A stretch of DNA of 64,000 bases from Catellatospora citrea (GCF_003610235.1 NZ_RAPR01000001.1:3596001-3660000), one strand, 5' to 3'. Positions 51,679 through 60,477 are shown, counted from the stretch's first letter. Notes: generated by a model not told the origin, from the letters alone. Program-made: numbers and translations.

Positions 51679-52413
51679 ATGACTGACATCGCTGCCGCTG
51701 TGCCGCTGCTGGTTCTCTGGGACGTTGACGACACGCTGATCTTCAACGGCGGCGTGAGCAAGGAGGCGTACGCGCTGGGCTTCAAGCTTCTTACGGGCAG
51801 GAGCCCGGTGGAGAAGGTGATCACGGACGGCATGACCGACACGGGCATCATGCGATCGCTCTTCGAGCGGCATGGCATGGTCCTCACACCCGAACTGGCC
51901 GCCCAGGCGCACGAGGTCATGCCCACTGCCTTGGGGTCACTCGTGCCGCAGCTACGCGAGCGTGGTCATGCCATGCCTGGCGCACGCGCTGCGATCGACG
52001 CCCTGGGCAAGGAAGTGGGCGTCACGCAGTCTGTGCTGACCGGGAACATCGGGCCTAACGCGTACACCAAGGTTGCGACGTTTGGCCTGGCTGATGGCCT
52101 CGACTTCGAGGTCGGCGGCTACGGTTCGGATCACGAGGTGCGGGCGGAGTTGGTGCCCGCGGCCCGTGCGAAGGCAGCGAGGAAGTACGGGATCGAGTTC
52201 ACGCCAGCTACAACCGTGCTCATCGGCGACACCCCCCGCGACGTTGAGGCCGGCCGCGTCGGAGGCGCGTACGTGGTGGCCGTTGCGACGGGGAAATTCG
52301 ACTCCGAGACCCTGGCCGGGCTCGGTGCTGACGTGGTCCTGCCTGACCTCCGGGACACTGCGCGTGTTGTCGAGGCGGTCCTATCGATCCGCGGGCTGCT
52401 GGACGCTCGCTGA
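51679..52413 (+). CDS. HAD-superfamily hydrolase
   Basis: From ATG 51679 the product is 244 residues. The catalytic motif DVDDTLI (near 17-23) fits HAD motif I, with cap-domain helices after it (MTDTGIMRSLFERHGM). Motif III/IV is VLIGDTPRDVEAGRVGGAYVVAV. The overall form is phosphoglycolate-phosphatase-like; substrate unknown. It is convergent with and overlaps the next gene's 3' end by 33 bases. Confidence 0.85.
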   Translation: MTDIAAAVPLLVLWDVDDTLIFNGGVSKEAYALGFKLLTGRSPVEKVITDGMTDTGIMRSLFERHGMVLTPELAAQAHEVMPTALGSLVPQLRERGHAMPGARAAIDALGKEVGVTQSVLTGNIGPNAYTKVATFGLADGLDFEVGGYGSDHEVRAELVPAARAKAARKYGIEFTPATTVLIGDTPRDVEAGRVGGAYVVAVATGKFDSETLAGLGADVVLPDLRDTARVVEAVLSIRGLLDAR

Positions 52414-53160
52414 GGGCGGCTCGGCAGCCTGATGGGTGTAGGCGGCCTCCCAGACGCGCTCGAATGACTCGGCGTACATGTCGAAGAGGTCGCCTCCCTC
52501 GCACCGTCGAAGATGCAGGATCGGGGCGCGGTAGCCGTACACCCCGTAGGCGTGCTGGTTGACCAGCATTTCTTCGTCGTACATGAAGACGGAGTTGTAG
52601 AGCGTCGTCCGGTGCAGGCGGAAGTCGATGTTCGGCACGCCGAGCAGCGGGCGGTAGTACGCGATCGCCATACGTACCCGCCCGACCAGTCCGTCATAGA
52701 GCTGTTCCTCGGCCCCTCGGAGGGCAATCTCCGGCGTCTCTGGGTCGCCCAACGCGATCCGAATGCGTACCCCTGCTGCTGCCTTCTCACGCAGCAACCG
52801 GATGGACTCCGGGTTGTCCTCGGGCAGGAACAGGCTGGCGTACGCCATGAGCACGATCTCCCGCTGAGCGCCACGTAGAAGGTCCAACCACATGGACTTC
52901 GGCACCAGGTGGCGGTGCGGGTAGAACCCGAGAACCTCGGCTTCCGACGCCGCAGTGCGGCTGTCCTCCAGCGCGGGCCAAAGGTAGGCAGCCTGACTGC
53001 CGAGCAGGCGGGCTGCGGTCAGCGCGGTTGTCCGGTGCGGGACGGTGTCTCGGGTGATCCAGCGTTCGACCGTCTTGGGATCTACGCCTAGCTCGCTCGC
53101 GAACTTTTGGGTGGTGAGCCCGGCAGTTTGCATGACGCTGCGTAGACGCTCATTCGCCAT
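52381..53160 (-). CDS. XRE-type HTH protein with PLD-like C-terminal domain
   Basis: From ATG 53160 the product is 259 residues; 20 further open codons upstream are unlikely. The N-terminus is an XRE helix-turn-helix (LRSVMQTAGLTTQKFASELGVDPKTVERWI). The C-terminal part (LLRGAQREIVLMAYASLFLPED, VRIRIALGDPE, VNQHAYGVYGYRAPILHLRR) resembles the phospholipase-D-like DUF5919 region, seen with XRE domains in actinobacterial elements. A regulatory role is likely; nuclease activity is unproven. Confidence 0.75.
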   Translation of the reverse strand: MANERLRSVMQTAGLTTQKFASELGVDPKTVERWITRDTVPHRTTALTAARLLGSQAAYLWPALEDSRTAASEAEVLGFYPHRHLVPKSMWLDLLRGAQREIVLMAYASLFLPEDNPESIRLLREKAAAGVRIRIALGDPETPEIALRGAEEQLYDGLVGRVRMAIAYYRPLLGVPNIDFRLHRTTLYNSVFMYDEEMLVNQHAYGVYGYRAPILHLRRCEGGDLFDMYAESFERVWEAAYTHQAAEPPSASVQQPADR

Positions 53161-53308
53161 TGGACACGGCCATCCTCGTGAGGGGCATTCAGGGACATGA
53201 ACATGATCCGTCAAATGCACCAGGATGGGAAACCCACGCGGTGGGAACGCCCGTGATGTCCAGCGTTTGATCGATGCATGACGGACTGCATGAGTGCATG
53301 GACATCAA

Positions 53309-53542
53309 TCACGCTGAACGCTTCGGCCCCGGTGCCGCCGGCGGAATTCCCTCCTCCCGGGCGAGCTTACGGAGGTAGGCACCGGTGAACGGCGAGAGCC
53401 GTTCAACCTCGGCCGGCCCCACGCCTGCACGTAAGGCCGCGAGCGAGGCAGAAATCGCACCACGGCGCGCCTCCTCGTGGTCCGCCTCGGTCTTGCGATA
53501 GCGCCTCGTAGCTGCGGCAAGTTCACTTCGCACATCAGTCAC
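53309..53542 (-). CDS. Small Arg-rich helical protein
   Basis: From GTG 53542 the product is 77 residues (VTDVRSELAAATRRYRKTEADHEEARRGAISASLAALRAGVGPAEVERLSPF as pattern: a charged coiled helix then a short HTH-like GVGPAEVERLSPFTGAYLRKLAREEG). The GTG lies six bases after a TACTCT hexamer, implying a leaderless transcript. It may be a DNA-binding regulator. Confidence 0.65.
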   Translation of the reverse strand: MTDVRSELAAATRRYRKTEADHEEARRGAISASLAALRAGVGPAEVERLSPFTGAYLRKLAREEGIPPAAPGPKRSA

Positions 53543-53543
53543 C

Positions 53544-53600
53544 GCATCAGAGTAGCGGAACCCACTTGCGCAACTCGCCCTCGTATCGCTACTCTGATGC
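53544..53600. promoter_or_regulatory. 14-bp inverted repeats, divergent promoter/operator
   Basis: Perfect arms GCATCAGAGTAGCG (53544-53557) and CGCTACTCTGATGC (53587-53600) flank 29 bases containing TTGCGCAA. Each arm gives an outward TACTCT hexamer that could be a -10 element. One leads to the small Arg-rich gene; the other points toward the transfer genes. Confidence 0.65.
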
Positions 53601-53982
53601 GCAACACGCAAGCGCAACTAAGAATCGCTTCGGGGGTTCTGGCAGCGCTTCTGCACAGCAACGCCGGTAGGTGGCGGGGCGGCGAGGTGGCTTCGGCTGC
53701 GTCGTGCGCTACGGCCCCCGCGCACTTGTTCTTTGGTGAATTTCATAGCGACAGGAAAAGGCGCTGGCTACAGCCGCTCCGAGCATCCCTGCCTTGAGCC
53801 ACACGGTGGCCGACCCCGGCATGTCCGGGCGAGCGGGGCGAACGAGCAGAAGGGCTGGCGCTGACTGCACTGATCCATCTGGCCGCTTGCCGGCCGAGTG
53901 TTTCGCGCCGGGCGCGGTCCATGTGGCCGCGCCCGGCCGACATCTGCTCCTGACCGCATCTGACCTGGAAGAGGTGGACGTG
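53601..53982. other. Leader region of the AICE operon, no gene seen
   Basis: This stretch has frames open in both directions but no convincing codon pattern. It probably forms the 5' region of the plus-strand element 3 operon. Confidence 0.35.
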
Positions 53983-54126
53983 ATGACCCTCGCCGCATCT
54001 GTTCGTGTCTCGATCCGTTCGTCGGCCGCGTGGCGTGAGTGCCGCTGCGGTCGCCTGGTTACGCAGCCCGCCGACGACGGCCGTTGCCCCCACCGTTCCA
54101 CCCGTGCGCGCCGCTCGGCGCGCTGA
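53983..54126 (+). CDS. Small Cys/His protein
   Basis: ATG 53983 has GAGGTGG upstream and opens a 47-residue frame (MTLAASVRVSIRSSAAWREC) with ECRCGRLVTQPADDGRCPH, a possible single zinc site. A frame extending back to 53794 is less convincing. It precedes a strong terminator, so it may be a leader-like small protein of the element. Confidence 0.5.
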   Translation: MTLAASVRVSIRSSAAWRECRCGRLVTQPADDGRCPHRSTRARRSAR

Positions 54127-54205
54127 CAGCTTCCGTGGGGCTGGGCTCGCCCAGCCCGCGCGGTAGCCGCCAGGGTGGCGGCGCGCGATTGACGCGCAGA
54201 AAGAC

Positions 54206-54239
54206 GGCCCCAGCGGGATTGCCGCCCGCTGGGGCCTTT
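54206..54239 (+). terminator. Terminator or attenuator before the AICE core operon
   Basis: Twelve-base arms GGCCCCAGCGGG and CCCGCTGGGGCC with a 7-base loop are followed by TTTC, 36 bases before the next gene. Confidence 0.75.
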
Positions 54240-54274
54240 CGCACCCAACTCCGCCTGCTGAAGGGAAGAGAGCG

Positions 54275-54685
54275 ATGCCTGTTCAGGCTATCGCGTCGGC
54301 ACCTGCCGACGAGCCGGGCGCTGCCTGGCTGACCAACGAACACCCCCTCGCCGGTGTGGCGGCTCGCCACTGTGCCAGCCACGTCCACATCGATCCGGCC
54401 GACCTGGTCGGACAGGTCGCCTGCGGGTCGGCCTGGGCCAAGGCCCTGACCGATGACCTGCTGTTCGCCCTCGAATGCGGTCTCCCGCTGGAGATCGAGC
54501 CGGACCCGTTCTACGTCGATGAGGTCGCGGTCCGGCGCGCCATGCGCGGCGAAGAGCTGGAGCTGACCGAGCTGGAGCGCGCAGAGGTCAAGCGCCGCCT
54601 GACCGCCATCCGCAACCGCCGCAACCGGCCCTACCGGTTCGCGTGCTCCCACGCCGCTGCGACGCGGCGGGAGACGGCGCGGTGA
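54275..54685 (+). CDS. AICE operon protein, function unknown
   Basis: The 136-residue product (MPVQAIASAPADEPGAAWLT) has no signal or membrane segment. A central acidic helix region (EEIEPDPF-like LEIEPDPFYVDEVAVRRAMRGEELELTELERAE) precedes a basic tail. It is the first gene of a run of eleven or more tightly coupled plus-strand genes. Its stop overlaps the next start as GTGA. Confidence 0.7.
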   Translation: MPVQAIASAPADEPGAAWLTNEHPLAGVAARHCASHVHIDPADLVGQVACGSAWAKALTDDLLFALECGLPLEIEPDPFYVDEVAVRRAMRGEELELTELERAEVKRRLTAIRNRRNRPYRFACSHAAATRRETAR

Positions 54686-54987
54686 ACGGCCAGATCGACC
54701 TATTCACCGGCGCGGTTGCCGAGCTAGAGCCCGCGCCGGTGGTGCCGGTGCGGCGGGCGGTCCGCCCGCCGCTGGAGCCGGGGCAGGTGCGCTACGCCTC
54801 GTTCGGCGGGCAGCGCGACTGTGACGACTGCTGGCAGGCCCAGGCCGACGCGCACGCGGCGGGCGGCAAGGTGCCGATGCGGCGCCGGGCCGGCAGCACC
54901 CGCGAGACCGCCACCAGCGCAAAGGCGTACCTGTGCGAGCCGCACAAGCTCGACCGCCAGTCCACGGACAAGGAGGTCGAGGTCTGA
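54682..54987 (+). CDS. Small zinc-finger-like AICE protein
   Basis: From GTG 54682 the product is 101 residues (MNGQIDLFTGAVAELEPAP). It contains QRDCDDCWQAQADAH and YLCEPHKLD, giving a CxxC...C..H set that could bind zinc. It overlaps both neighbours, so translation is coupled. Function unknown; small Cys-pair proteins at this position are common in actinobacterial elements. Confidence 0.7.
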   Translation: MNGQIDLFTGAVAELEPAPVVPVRRAVRPPLEPGQVRYASFGGQRDCDDCWQAQADAHAAGGKVPMRRRAGSTRETATSAKAYLCEPHKLDRQSTDKEVEV

Positions 54988-55328
54988 TGCCTCGCACTCG
55001 TGCCGGCCGCGCCATCGGCGACATCGCCCGCGCGGTCGCCCGCGGTGAGCTGACCGCAGCCCAGGCCGCAGCACTCACGGCCCGGATTCGCGCCGGGCAG
55101 CGGCAGGCGCTCTACCGCGCTGCCCTGGACACCCTGGCCGCGCCGGGCGAACCGGTGCAGGTGCGGCTGATCGGCCGTACCGGGGACGTGGCCAACCTGC
55201 TGACCGTCCTGGACGAGACAACGGCCCTGACCGGCGTGTCCGACCCGTACCCGACTTCCCGGCCCGGCGTGGTGCGCGTGTACGCGACCGCCGAGCGCCG
55301 CCACCCACTCATCGGAGGCTCGAAATGA
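54987..55328 (+). CDS. AICE operon protein, function unknown
   Basis: From ATG 54987 (TGATG overlap) the product is 113 residues. Its N-terminus is helical (RAIGDIARAVARGELTAAQAAALTARI), and a beta pattern follows (PVQVRLIGRTGDVANLLTVLDE, RPGVVRVYATAE). No family was recognised. The stop overlaps the SpdB-like gene start. Confidence 0.68.
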   Translation: MPRTRAGRAIGDIARAVARGELTAAQAAALTARIRAGQRQALYRAALDTLAAPGEPVQVRLIGRTGDVANLLTVLDETTALTGVSDPYPTSRPGVVRVYATAERRHPLIGGSK

Positions 55329-56698
55329 CCGCACCCACAGCCACCTACCCGGCGTCGGTCGCCGACCTGGTAGACGACTTCAAGCTCTGGGCTGCCGAGC
55401 TGGGCACGACCCCGTCAGCCAACGCGACCCGCAAGCGGTTCCGGATCGGCAACGACAAGGCCAACGCCCTGCTGGCCACCCTGACCGCGCCCGCTCCCGA
55501 CGAGCGCCTGACCTCCGGCCCGGCCACCCAGCCGCCAGCCGAACCGACCGGCCCGGCCCCGGTGCCGGAGGTCACCGCCGCGCCGGTCGCGGTGGAGCCG
55601 TCGCCGCTGGCCGTGGTGGACGTGGACCCAGGTCCCGAGATCGGCCCCGCACCGATCCCGCCGCCCGCGCCCGCCGCGCCGGTTGTCGCCGAGGCTGGCG
55701 GACAGGTCGACGGCTGGCCGGTGGACGAGGTGGCCGCGAAGCTGGACAGCGAGCGGGCGCGGCTGAGCGTGAAGCGTGAGGACACCCTGGCGCGGCGGGC
55801 GATGGAGGCCGAGCACCGTATCGCGATGGGCGACGTGCGCGAGCAGGCACGCGCCGCCAAGCGGGCACGCGGTGAGCGGGCGCGGGACGCGGCGGACGCG
55901 GCGGCGCTGTCGGCGCTGTACCGGCGGGCGCAGCGCTCGGGCACCAGGGCGCGGCTGCGGGCGCAGATCCAGGGGTCGGCGGAGATGCGGGCGCTGCGCG
56001 TGGCCCGCGTGCGGTCGGTGATCCTCGCCGCCGGTGTGCCGCTGCTGGCCGCGTTCGCGGCCTGGTCCACCACCGGTGTTCAGGCCGGTGTGGTCAAGCT
56101 GCTGAACCTGGACAGCGGTTCGGCGGGCTGGTGGGCCGCGTGGGCAATGGAACCCGCGTTGATCGCGATCGTCGGTCTGATCATCATCGGGCGGGCGATG
56201 CTGCGTTCGGCCGGTGGCGACACCGACGCCCGCGCCCTGATCATCGAGTGGTCGGCGCTGTTCACGTCGCTGGCGCTGAACATCATCGGCGGTTGGGATT
56301 CCAGCCTGCCCCAGGACCAGCAGTACGGGCCGATGCTGGCGCACTCGGTCGGCCCGATCGGCGCGGCCACCGTGGCGTTCCTGATCGGCCTGTTCGACGG
56401 CTACGTCAGCGCCGCCCGGCCGTGGCACGGCGCGCCCAAGCTGGCGGAGATGGATCTCGACATGGCTGCGGTCATGGGGACTCGTCCGGATGCCATCAAC
56501 CGCCCCGAACACCCCCGCGCGCACCTGCTGCCCGGCGATGTCCGGACGCTGCTGGACGACACCCGCGCCGCCGTCGCTGACGGCACCCTGACCGCCGAGC
56601 CCAGCGCCTACGCCATCCACAAGCACGTGATGGGTGGACGCGGCGACAAGGCCAAGGCGTCGCGGGTCGCGGCGCTGCTGGCGCACCAGGCCGCCTGA
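55325..56698 (+). CDS. SpdB/DUF2637-like membrane protein
   Basis: The 457-residue protein has an N-terminal region with an HTH-like stretch (TPSANATRKRFRIGNDKANALLATL), a Pro/Ala linker, an Arg-rich coiled region (about 130-220), and four membrane helices (about 225-350). The helix block (VILAAGVPLLAAFAAWSTTGVQAG, WWAAWAMEPALIAIVGLIIIGRAML, SALFTSLALNIIGGWDSSL, VGPIGAATVAFLIGLFDGYVSA) matches the DUF2637 pattern of conjugal spread proteins. It probably aids intramycelial spread with the FtsK-like translocase. Confidence 0.82.
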   Translation: MTAPTATYPASVADLVDDFKLWAAELGTTPSANATRKRFRIGNDKANALLATLTAPAPDERLTSGPATQPPAEPTGPAPVPEVTAAPVAVEPSPLAVVDVDPGPEIGPAPIPPPAPAAPVVAEAGGQVDGWPVDEVAAKLDSERARLSVKREDTLARRAMEAEHRIAMGDVREQARAAKRARGERARDAADAAALSALYRRAQRSGTRARLRAQIQGSAEMRALRVARVRSVILAAGVPLLAAFAAWSTTGVQAGVVKLLNLDSGSAGWWAAWAMEPALIAIVGLIIIGRAMLRSAGGDTDARALIIEWSALFTSLALNIIGGWDSSLPQDQQYGPMLAHSVGPIGAATVAFLIGLFDGYVSAARPWHGAPKLAEMDLDMAAVMGTRPDAINRPEHPRAHLLPGDVRTLLDDTRAAVADGTLTAEPSAYAIHKHVMGGRGDKAKASRVAALLAHQAA

Positions 56699-56794
56699 CC
56701 GGCCGCCTCCGTGCGGGCCAGGACTTCGCCAGTCCTGGCCCGTCGCGGTGGCCGCCAGATCGGCGACCGGCACCACCAGCCCGAAGGAGCCCTC

Positions 56795-57235
56795 GTGGCT
56801 AACGAGACCACCCTGACCCTGGTCGGCAACCTCACCGCCGACCCCGAGCTGCGCTTCACCCCGGCCGGGGCGGCGCTGTGCAAGTTCACCGTCGCGTCCA
56901 CCCCGCGCAACTACGACAAGGGCACCGGGGAGTGGAAGGACGGCGAGGCCCTGTTCATGAACTGCTCGGCCTGGCGCGAGATGGCTGAGAACATCGCCGA
57001 ATCCCTGCACAAGGGCTCGCGCGTCGTGGTCACCGGCCGCTTGAAGCTCAACCGGTGGAAGACCCCGGAAGGCGAGAACCGGCAGGCGATGCAGCTGGAC
57101 GTCGAGGAGGTCGGCCCGTCGCTGCGCTACGCGACGGCGCAGGTCAAGAAGCTGACCCGCACCGGAGGCGGCGCGCCGGCCGCGACTGAGGCGAACCCGT
57201 GGGAGAGCAACACCAACGACGAGCCTCCGTTCTGA
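56795..57235 (+). CDS. ssb: Single-stranded DNA-binding protein
   Basis: From GTG 56795 (AGGAG upstream) the product is 146 residues. The OB fold is clear: [31 protein letters not shown], then [31 protein letters not shown], and the C-terminus ends NDEPPF, the acidic partner-binding tail. An element-borne SSB fits the autonomous replication step of AICEs and may protect transferred or replicating DNA. Confidence 0.94.
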   Translation: MANETTLTLVGNLTADPELRFTPAGAALCKFTVASTPRNYDKGTGEWKDGEALFMNCSAWREMAENIAESLHKGSRVVVTGRLKLNRWKTPEGENRQAMQLDVEEVGPSLRYATAQVKKLTRTGGGAPAATEANPWESNTNDEPPF

Positions 57236-57325
57236 CCGACCGGGCCGTCACCGTGCGCGCCGAGCAGCAGTGTTCGGCGCGGGCGGTGGCCGCCATCGTG
57301 GCAGGTCAGAGAGGGGATCGTCACC

Positions 57326-57595
57326 TTGTTCACGATCGTCATCAACTACCCCGCCGACCTGGACTCGCTCATGCGGTGGACCAGGCGGCTGCGGACGGCC
57401 TGGCAGGCCAGCAGCGCGATCGGGGTCCTGTGCCTAGTCGGCGCGGCGTACGCCGCGTTCACCGGCCACGGCTGGACCGCCGCCGGTGTGTTCCTGCTGA
57501 GCGGGCTGTGCGGCGGCGCGATGGAGGGCCTGGAATTCCTCATCGAGCAGACCGAGCAGCGCTGCGAGGCGCTGCTGACCGCCGACCGGCCCTGA
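57326..57595 (+). CDS. Small two-helix membrane protein of the AICE
   Basis: From TTG 57326 (GAGAGGGG upstream) the product is 89 residues (FTIVINYPADLDSLMRWTRRLR). Two helices (SSAIGVLCLVGAAYAAFTG and AAGVFLLSGLCGGAMEGLEFLIEQ) follow. It lies in the transfer cluster between ssb and the translocase genes. Spread-type function is possible but not shown. Confidence 0.65.
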   Translation: MFTIVINYPADLDSLMRWTRRLRTAWQASSAIGVLCLVGAAYAAFTGHGWTAAGVFLLSGLCGGAMEGLEFLIEQTEQRCEALLTADRP

Positions 57596-57687
57596 ACCAC
57601 CTGTGCCGGGGCGTGACCCGACTGGCCGCCAAACCGCAGGCCACGCCCCGGCGCACCCCTCCATCCGACAGGAAGGTGCACGCCATC

Positions 57688-57981
57688 ATGTCAACCCTCC
57701 CCACCGGCCCGTTCCCGGTGTTCGAGCCCGACGACGCCTTGCCCGACCAGTTGGCCGCGCTCGAACTGTGGCTGTGCGTTCGCTTGGACACCGGCCGCGA
57801 CCACTTCGCCGCGCTGGAGACCGCGCACGCCTACGTGCAGTGGCTGGCATACCGCGCCGAGCAGATCCGCCAACAGCTCGAAGTCGACCTGTGGCCACCC
57901 GACCCGCACGCCCGGATCACCACTCCCTATGGCACCCCGAGCGTGCCGAGGTTCCCGAACCGCGACAGGAGGCACCCGTGA
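57688..57981 (+). CDS. Small AICE protein upstream of the translocase
   Basis: From ATG 57688 the product is 97 residues (MSTLPTGPFPVFEPDDALPD); a GTG at 57676 with the ribosome site at better spacing is an alternative. It is helical (QLAALELWLCVRLDTGRDHFAALETAHAYVQWL) and ends in a Pro/Arg-rich tail. Its stop overlaps the translocase start as GTGA. Function unknown. Confidence 0.68.
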   Translation: MSTLPTGPFPVFEPDDALPDQLAALELWLCVRLDTGRDHFAALETAHAYVQWLAYRAEQIRQQLEVDLWPPDPHARITTPYGTPSVPRFPNRDRRHP

Positions 57982-60050
57982 GCACCGACGACGCCCGGAT
58001 CGACTGGGACGCCTACGAGCAGGAACTTTCCACCGACGAGACTCCGGCCGTGCCGGTCGACGACCCCGACCAGGCCGGGCCGCCGCCCGGACCGGGCACG
58101 CGCCGTCCGGTGCTGCCGCGCTGGCTGCACTCGCCGCAGGCCGCCCGCGACCAGATGCGCTGGGCCATCGACTACAGCAGCCACGTCGCGGCCTACCACC
58201 TGGTGCGCGTGCCGTTCTACGGCGGCAAGCTCGCCCTGCGCGCCCCGCGCGGCCTAGGCCGAGTGGTCACGGGCGGGGTGCGGTGGATGTTCGACTGGGA
58301 GGCCGAGCAGCTGCGCCGCGCGATGGTGCGCGACGAGAACTCCGCCGAGTACATGAAACTCGCCAACAAGCGCGACCAGCGCGTACGGCTGCGAGTGTGG
58401 GTCGGCGCGTTCACGATGCTGGCCACCTGCGGCGGCGCAGCAGCGCTGACCGCCGCGCCGCTGGGCTGGCAGGCCGCCGCCCTGGCTACCGCCGTCGCCG
58501 GGCTGGGCCTGGTCGGCGGGAACCCCGACGCGCCGCTGCTGGGCACCGCCGTGGTGTCCCAGCGGATCTCGAAGCTGACCGGCGACGCGATCGAACGCGC
58601 CCTGCTGGCCCTCGGTATCGCCGGGATCAACCGGGCGGTGGCCAAAGACCCGCACGCGATCGGCTGGCCGGCACGCATCGGCCGGGAGGGCGCGGGCTGG
58701 CGGGCCGACATCGACCTGCCGCCCGGCGTGACCGCCACCGAGGTCATCGCCAAGCGCGAAGCACTCGCGTCGGCCCTGAGCCGCCCGCTGGGCTGCGTGT
58801 GGCCAGAGGGACAGCCGAAGGTCCACCCCGGCCGCCTGGTCGTGTGGGTCGGTGACCAGCAGATGAGCGAATCCAAGAACCCCGAATGGCCGCTGCTGCG
58901 CGCCGGGACGGTGAACCTGTTCAAGGCGTTCCCGCTGGGCACCGACCCACGCGGGCGCGCCGTGGAGATCACGCTCATGTTCGCCTCGATGCTGATCGGG
59001 TCGATCCCGCGCATGGGCAAGACGTTCACGCTGCGGCTGTGCCTCCTCGCAGCAGCCCTCGACCCGCGCGCCCAGGTGTGGCCGTTCGACCTGAAGGGCA
59101 CCGGCGACTTCCGGTGCCTGGAGCCGGTCGCGCACCGCTACCGGGCAGGCGACGACCACGACGACATCGAGTACGGCCTCACGGCGATGCGCGAGCTGCA
59201 CGCCGAGATGCGCCGCCGGACCAAGGTGCTGCGGGAACTGCCGCCGCACCTGGTCCCGGAGTCGAAGGTCACCGACGAGCTCGCCTCGCAGAAGTCCTAC
59301 GGCCTGTTCCCGATCGCCGTGGGCGTGGACGAGTGCCAGCGCTGGTTCGAGCACCCCGAGTACGGCGAGGAGCTGCGCGAGATCTGCGAGGACATCGTAC
59401 GGCGCGGCCCGGCGCTGGGCATCATGCTGCTGTTCGGCACCCAGCGCCCCGACAAGGACTCCATCCCGGCGAAGATCTCGGCGAACGTCGTGCTGCGGTA
59501 CGCGCTCAAGGTGGTCCACCACACCCCGAACGACATGATCCTCGGTTCGGGGATGCACACCTCGGGGATCTCGGCCACGATGTTCGCCCGCTCCGACAAG
59601 GGCATCGGCTGGCTGGTCGGTGAGGGCGACGAACCGCAGATCACCCGCACGCACGAGGTCGACAACCCCAAGGCCGAAGCGGTCGTCGCCCGCGCCCGCG
59701 CCGCCCGTGAAGCGGCCGGCACGCTGTCGGGCCACGCCCTGGGCGTCGTCGATGACGCGCCCGTGCGCCCGGCCCATGACGTGCTGGCCGACGTGCTGAC
59801 CGTCATCGGCCCCGACGAGCGCAACGCCGCGTCCGTCGCGGTCGCCGCGCGGCTGGCCGAGCTACGGCCCGAGGTCTACGCCGGATGGGACACCGGCAAC
59901 GTCTCGGCCGCGCTCAAGCCCTACGGCGTGGTCACCGGGCAGGTGTGGGCGACCGATCCCGACACCGGAAAGAAGAAGAACCTGTTCGGGATCAAGCGCG
60001 ATGACATCCTGTCCGCGATCGCGGAGCGTGACCGCAAGCGCGGGAAGTGA
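57978..60050 (+). CDS. FtsK/SpoIIIE-type DNA translocase, TraSA/TraB-like
   Basis: From GTG 57978 the product is 690 residues. Two membrane helices lie near residues 140-185. The ATPase has Walker A SIPRMGKTF (near 338-346) and Walker B IAVGVDECQRW (near 445-455), then FGTQRPDKDSIPAKI, all as in actinomycete conjugation ATPases that move double-stranded DNA. The C-terminus has a winged-helix-like part (VAARLAELRPEVYAGWDTGNVSAAL) suited to recognise a DNA transfer site. The palindromic region just downstream could be that site. Confidence 0.9.
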   Translation: MSTDDARIDWDAYEQELSTDETPAVPVDDPDQAGPPPGPGTRRPVLPRWLHSPQAARDQMRWAIDYSSHVAAYHLVRVPFYGGKLALRAPRGLGRVVTGGVRWMFDWEAEQLRRAMVRDENSAEYMKLANKRDQRVRLRVWVGAFTMLATCGGAAALTAAPLGWQAAALATAVAGLGLVGGNPDAPLLGTAVVSQRISKLTGDAIERALLALGIAGINRAVAKDPHAIGWPARIGREGAGWRADIDLPPGVTATEVIAKREALASALSRPLGCVWPEGQPKVHPGRLVVWVGDQQMSESKNPEWPLLRAGTVNLFKAFPLGTDPRGRAVEITLMFASMLIGSIPRMGKTFTLRLCLLAAALDPRAQVWPFDLKGTGDFRCLEPVAHRYRAGDDHDDIEYGLTAMRELHAEMRRRTKVLRELPPHLVPESKVTDELASQKSYGLFPIAVGVDECQRWFEHPEYGEELREICEDIVRRGPALGIMLLFGTQRPDKDSIPAKISANVVLRYALKVVHHTPNDMILGSGMHTSGISATMFARSDKGIGWLVGEGDEPQITRTHEVDNPKAEAVVARARAAREAAGTLSGHALGVVDDAPVRPAHDVLADVLTVIGPDERNAASVAVAARLAELRPEVYAGWDTGNVSAALKPYGVVTGQVWATDPDTGKKKNLFGIKRDDILSAIAERDRKRGK

Positions 60051-60096
60051 CCCAACCGGGAAAGCCGCGAATCCGGGCGAACCGTCTTGGCCGATC

Positions 60097-60134
60097 GCTC
60101 TAGGTCTAGAGCAACCGCGCTCTAGACCTAGAGC
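60097..60134. repeat. 16-bp inverted repeat with CTAG core
   Basis: Arms GCTCTAGGTCTAGAGC and GCTCTAGACCTAGAGC are perfect complements with a 6-base spacer, and each arm is itself a 7-base palindrome. A third half site CCCTAGAGC follows at 60137-60145. Confidence 0.85.
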
Positions 60135-60161
60135 ACGCCCTAGAGCACACCCGTACACCCT

Positions 60162-60194
60162 GGCCAGGCGTCTAGACGTCCTAGACGCCTGGCC
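60162..60194. repeat. 14-bp inverted repeat after the translocase gene
   Basis: Arms GGCCAGGCGTCTAG and CTAGACGCCTGGCC are perfect complements with a 5-base spacer. It contains the same CTAGA core as the preceding repeat. It lies in the only long non-coding gap of the transfer operon. Confidence 0.85.
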
Positions 60195-60228
60195 CCGCGC
60201 ACCCGAAACCGCCTCTGGAGGCACTTCC

Positions 60229-60477
60229 GTGGACCCCTCCGCGACTCTAGCCATGATCGGATGCGCCGCCGCATCCGCCGTGACGCTCGGTTATGCCGGG
60301 CTGTGCGCTGTCCAGCCGTTCGCCCGATGCGAACGCTGCCAGGCCACCGGCTGGCGACGCACCGCCGTGCTGCGCCGCCGCAAGGACTGCCGCCGCTGCA
60401 AGATGACCGGCTACCGCGCCCGGCGCGGCGTGCGCGTCTACAACCACCTGCGCCGCCTGTCCCGGGAGGTGCGATGA
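60229..60477 (+). CDS. Small zinc-ribbon protein
   Basis: From GTG 60229 (GGAGG upstream) the product is 82 residues. It has an N-terminal hydrophobic helix (ATLAMIGCAAASAVTLGYAGLCAV) and then CERCQATGWRRTAVLRRRKDCRRCKMTG, a DnaJ-type CxxCxxxG zinc pattern. It may be membrane anchored. The stop overlaps the methylase start. Confidence 0.72.
   Translation: MDPSATLAMIGCAAASAVTLGYAGLCAVQPFARCERCQATGWRRTAVLRRRKDCRRCKMTGYRARRGVRVYNHLRRLSREVR

Noticed and set aside
53477..53797. 106-codon plus-strand frame in the divergent promoter region
   Set aside because: It begins inside the opposite gene and runs through the inverted-repeat region; codon pattern is poor.
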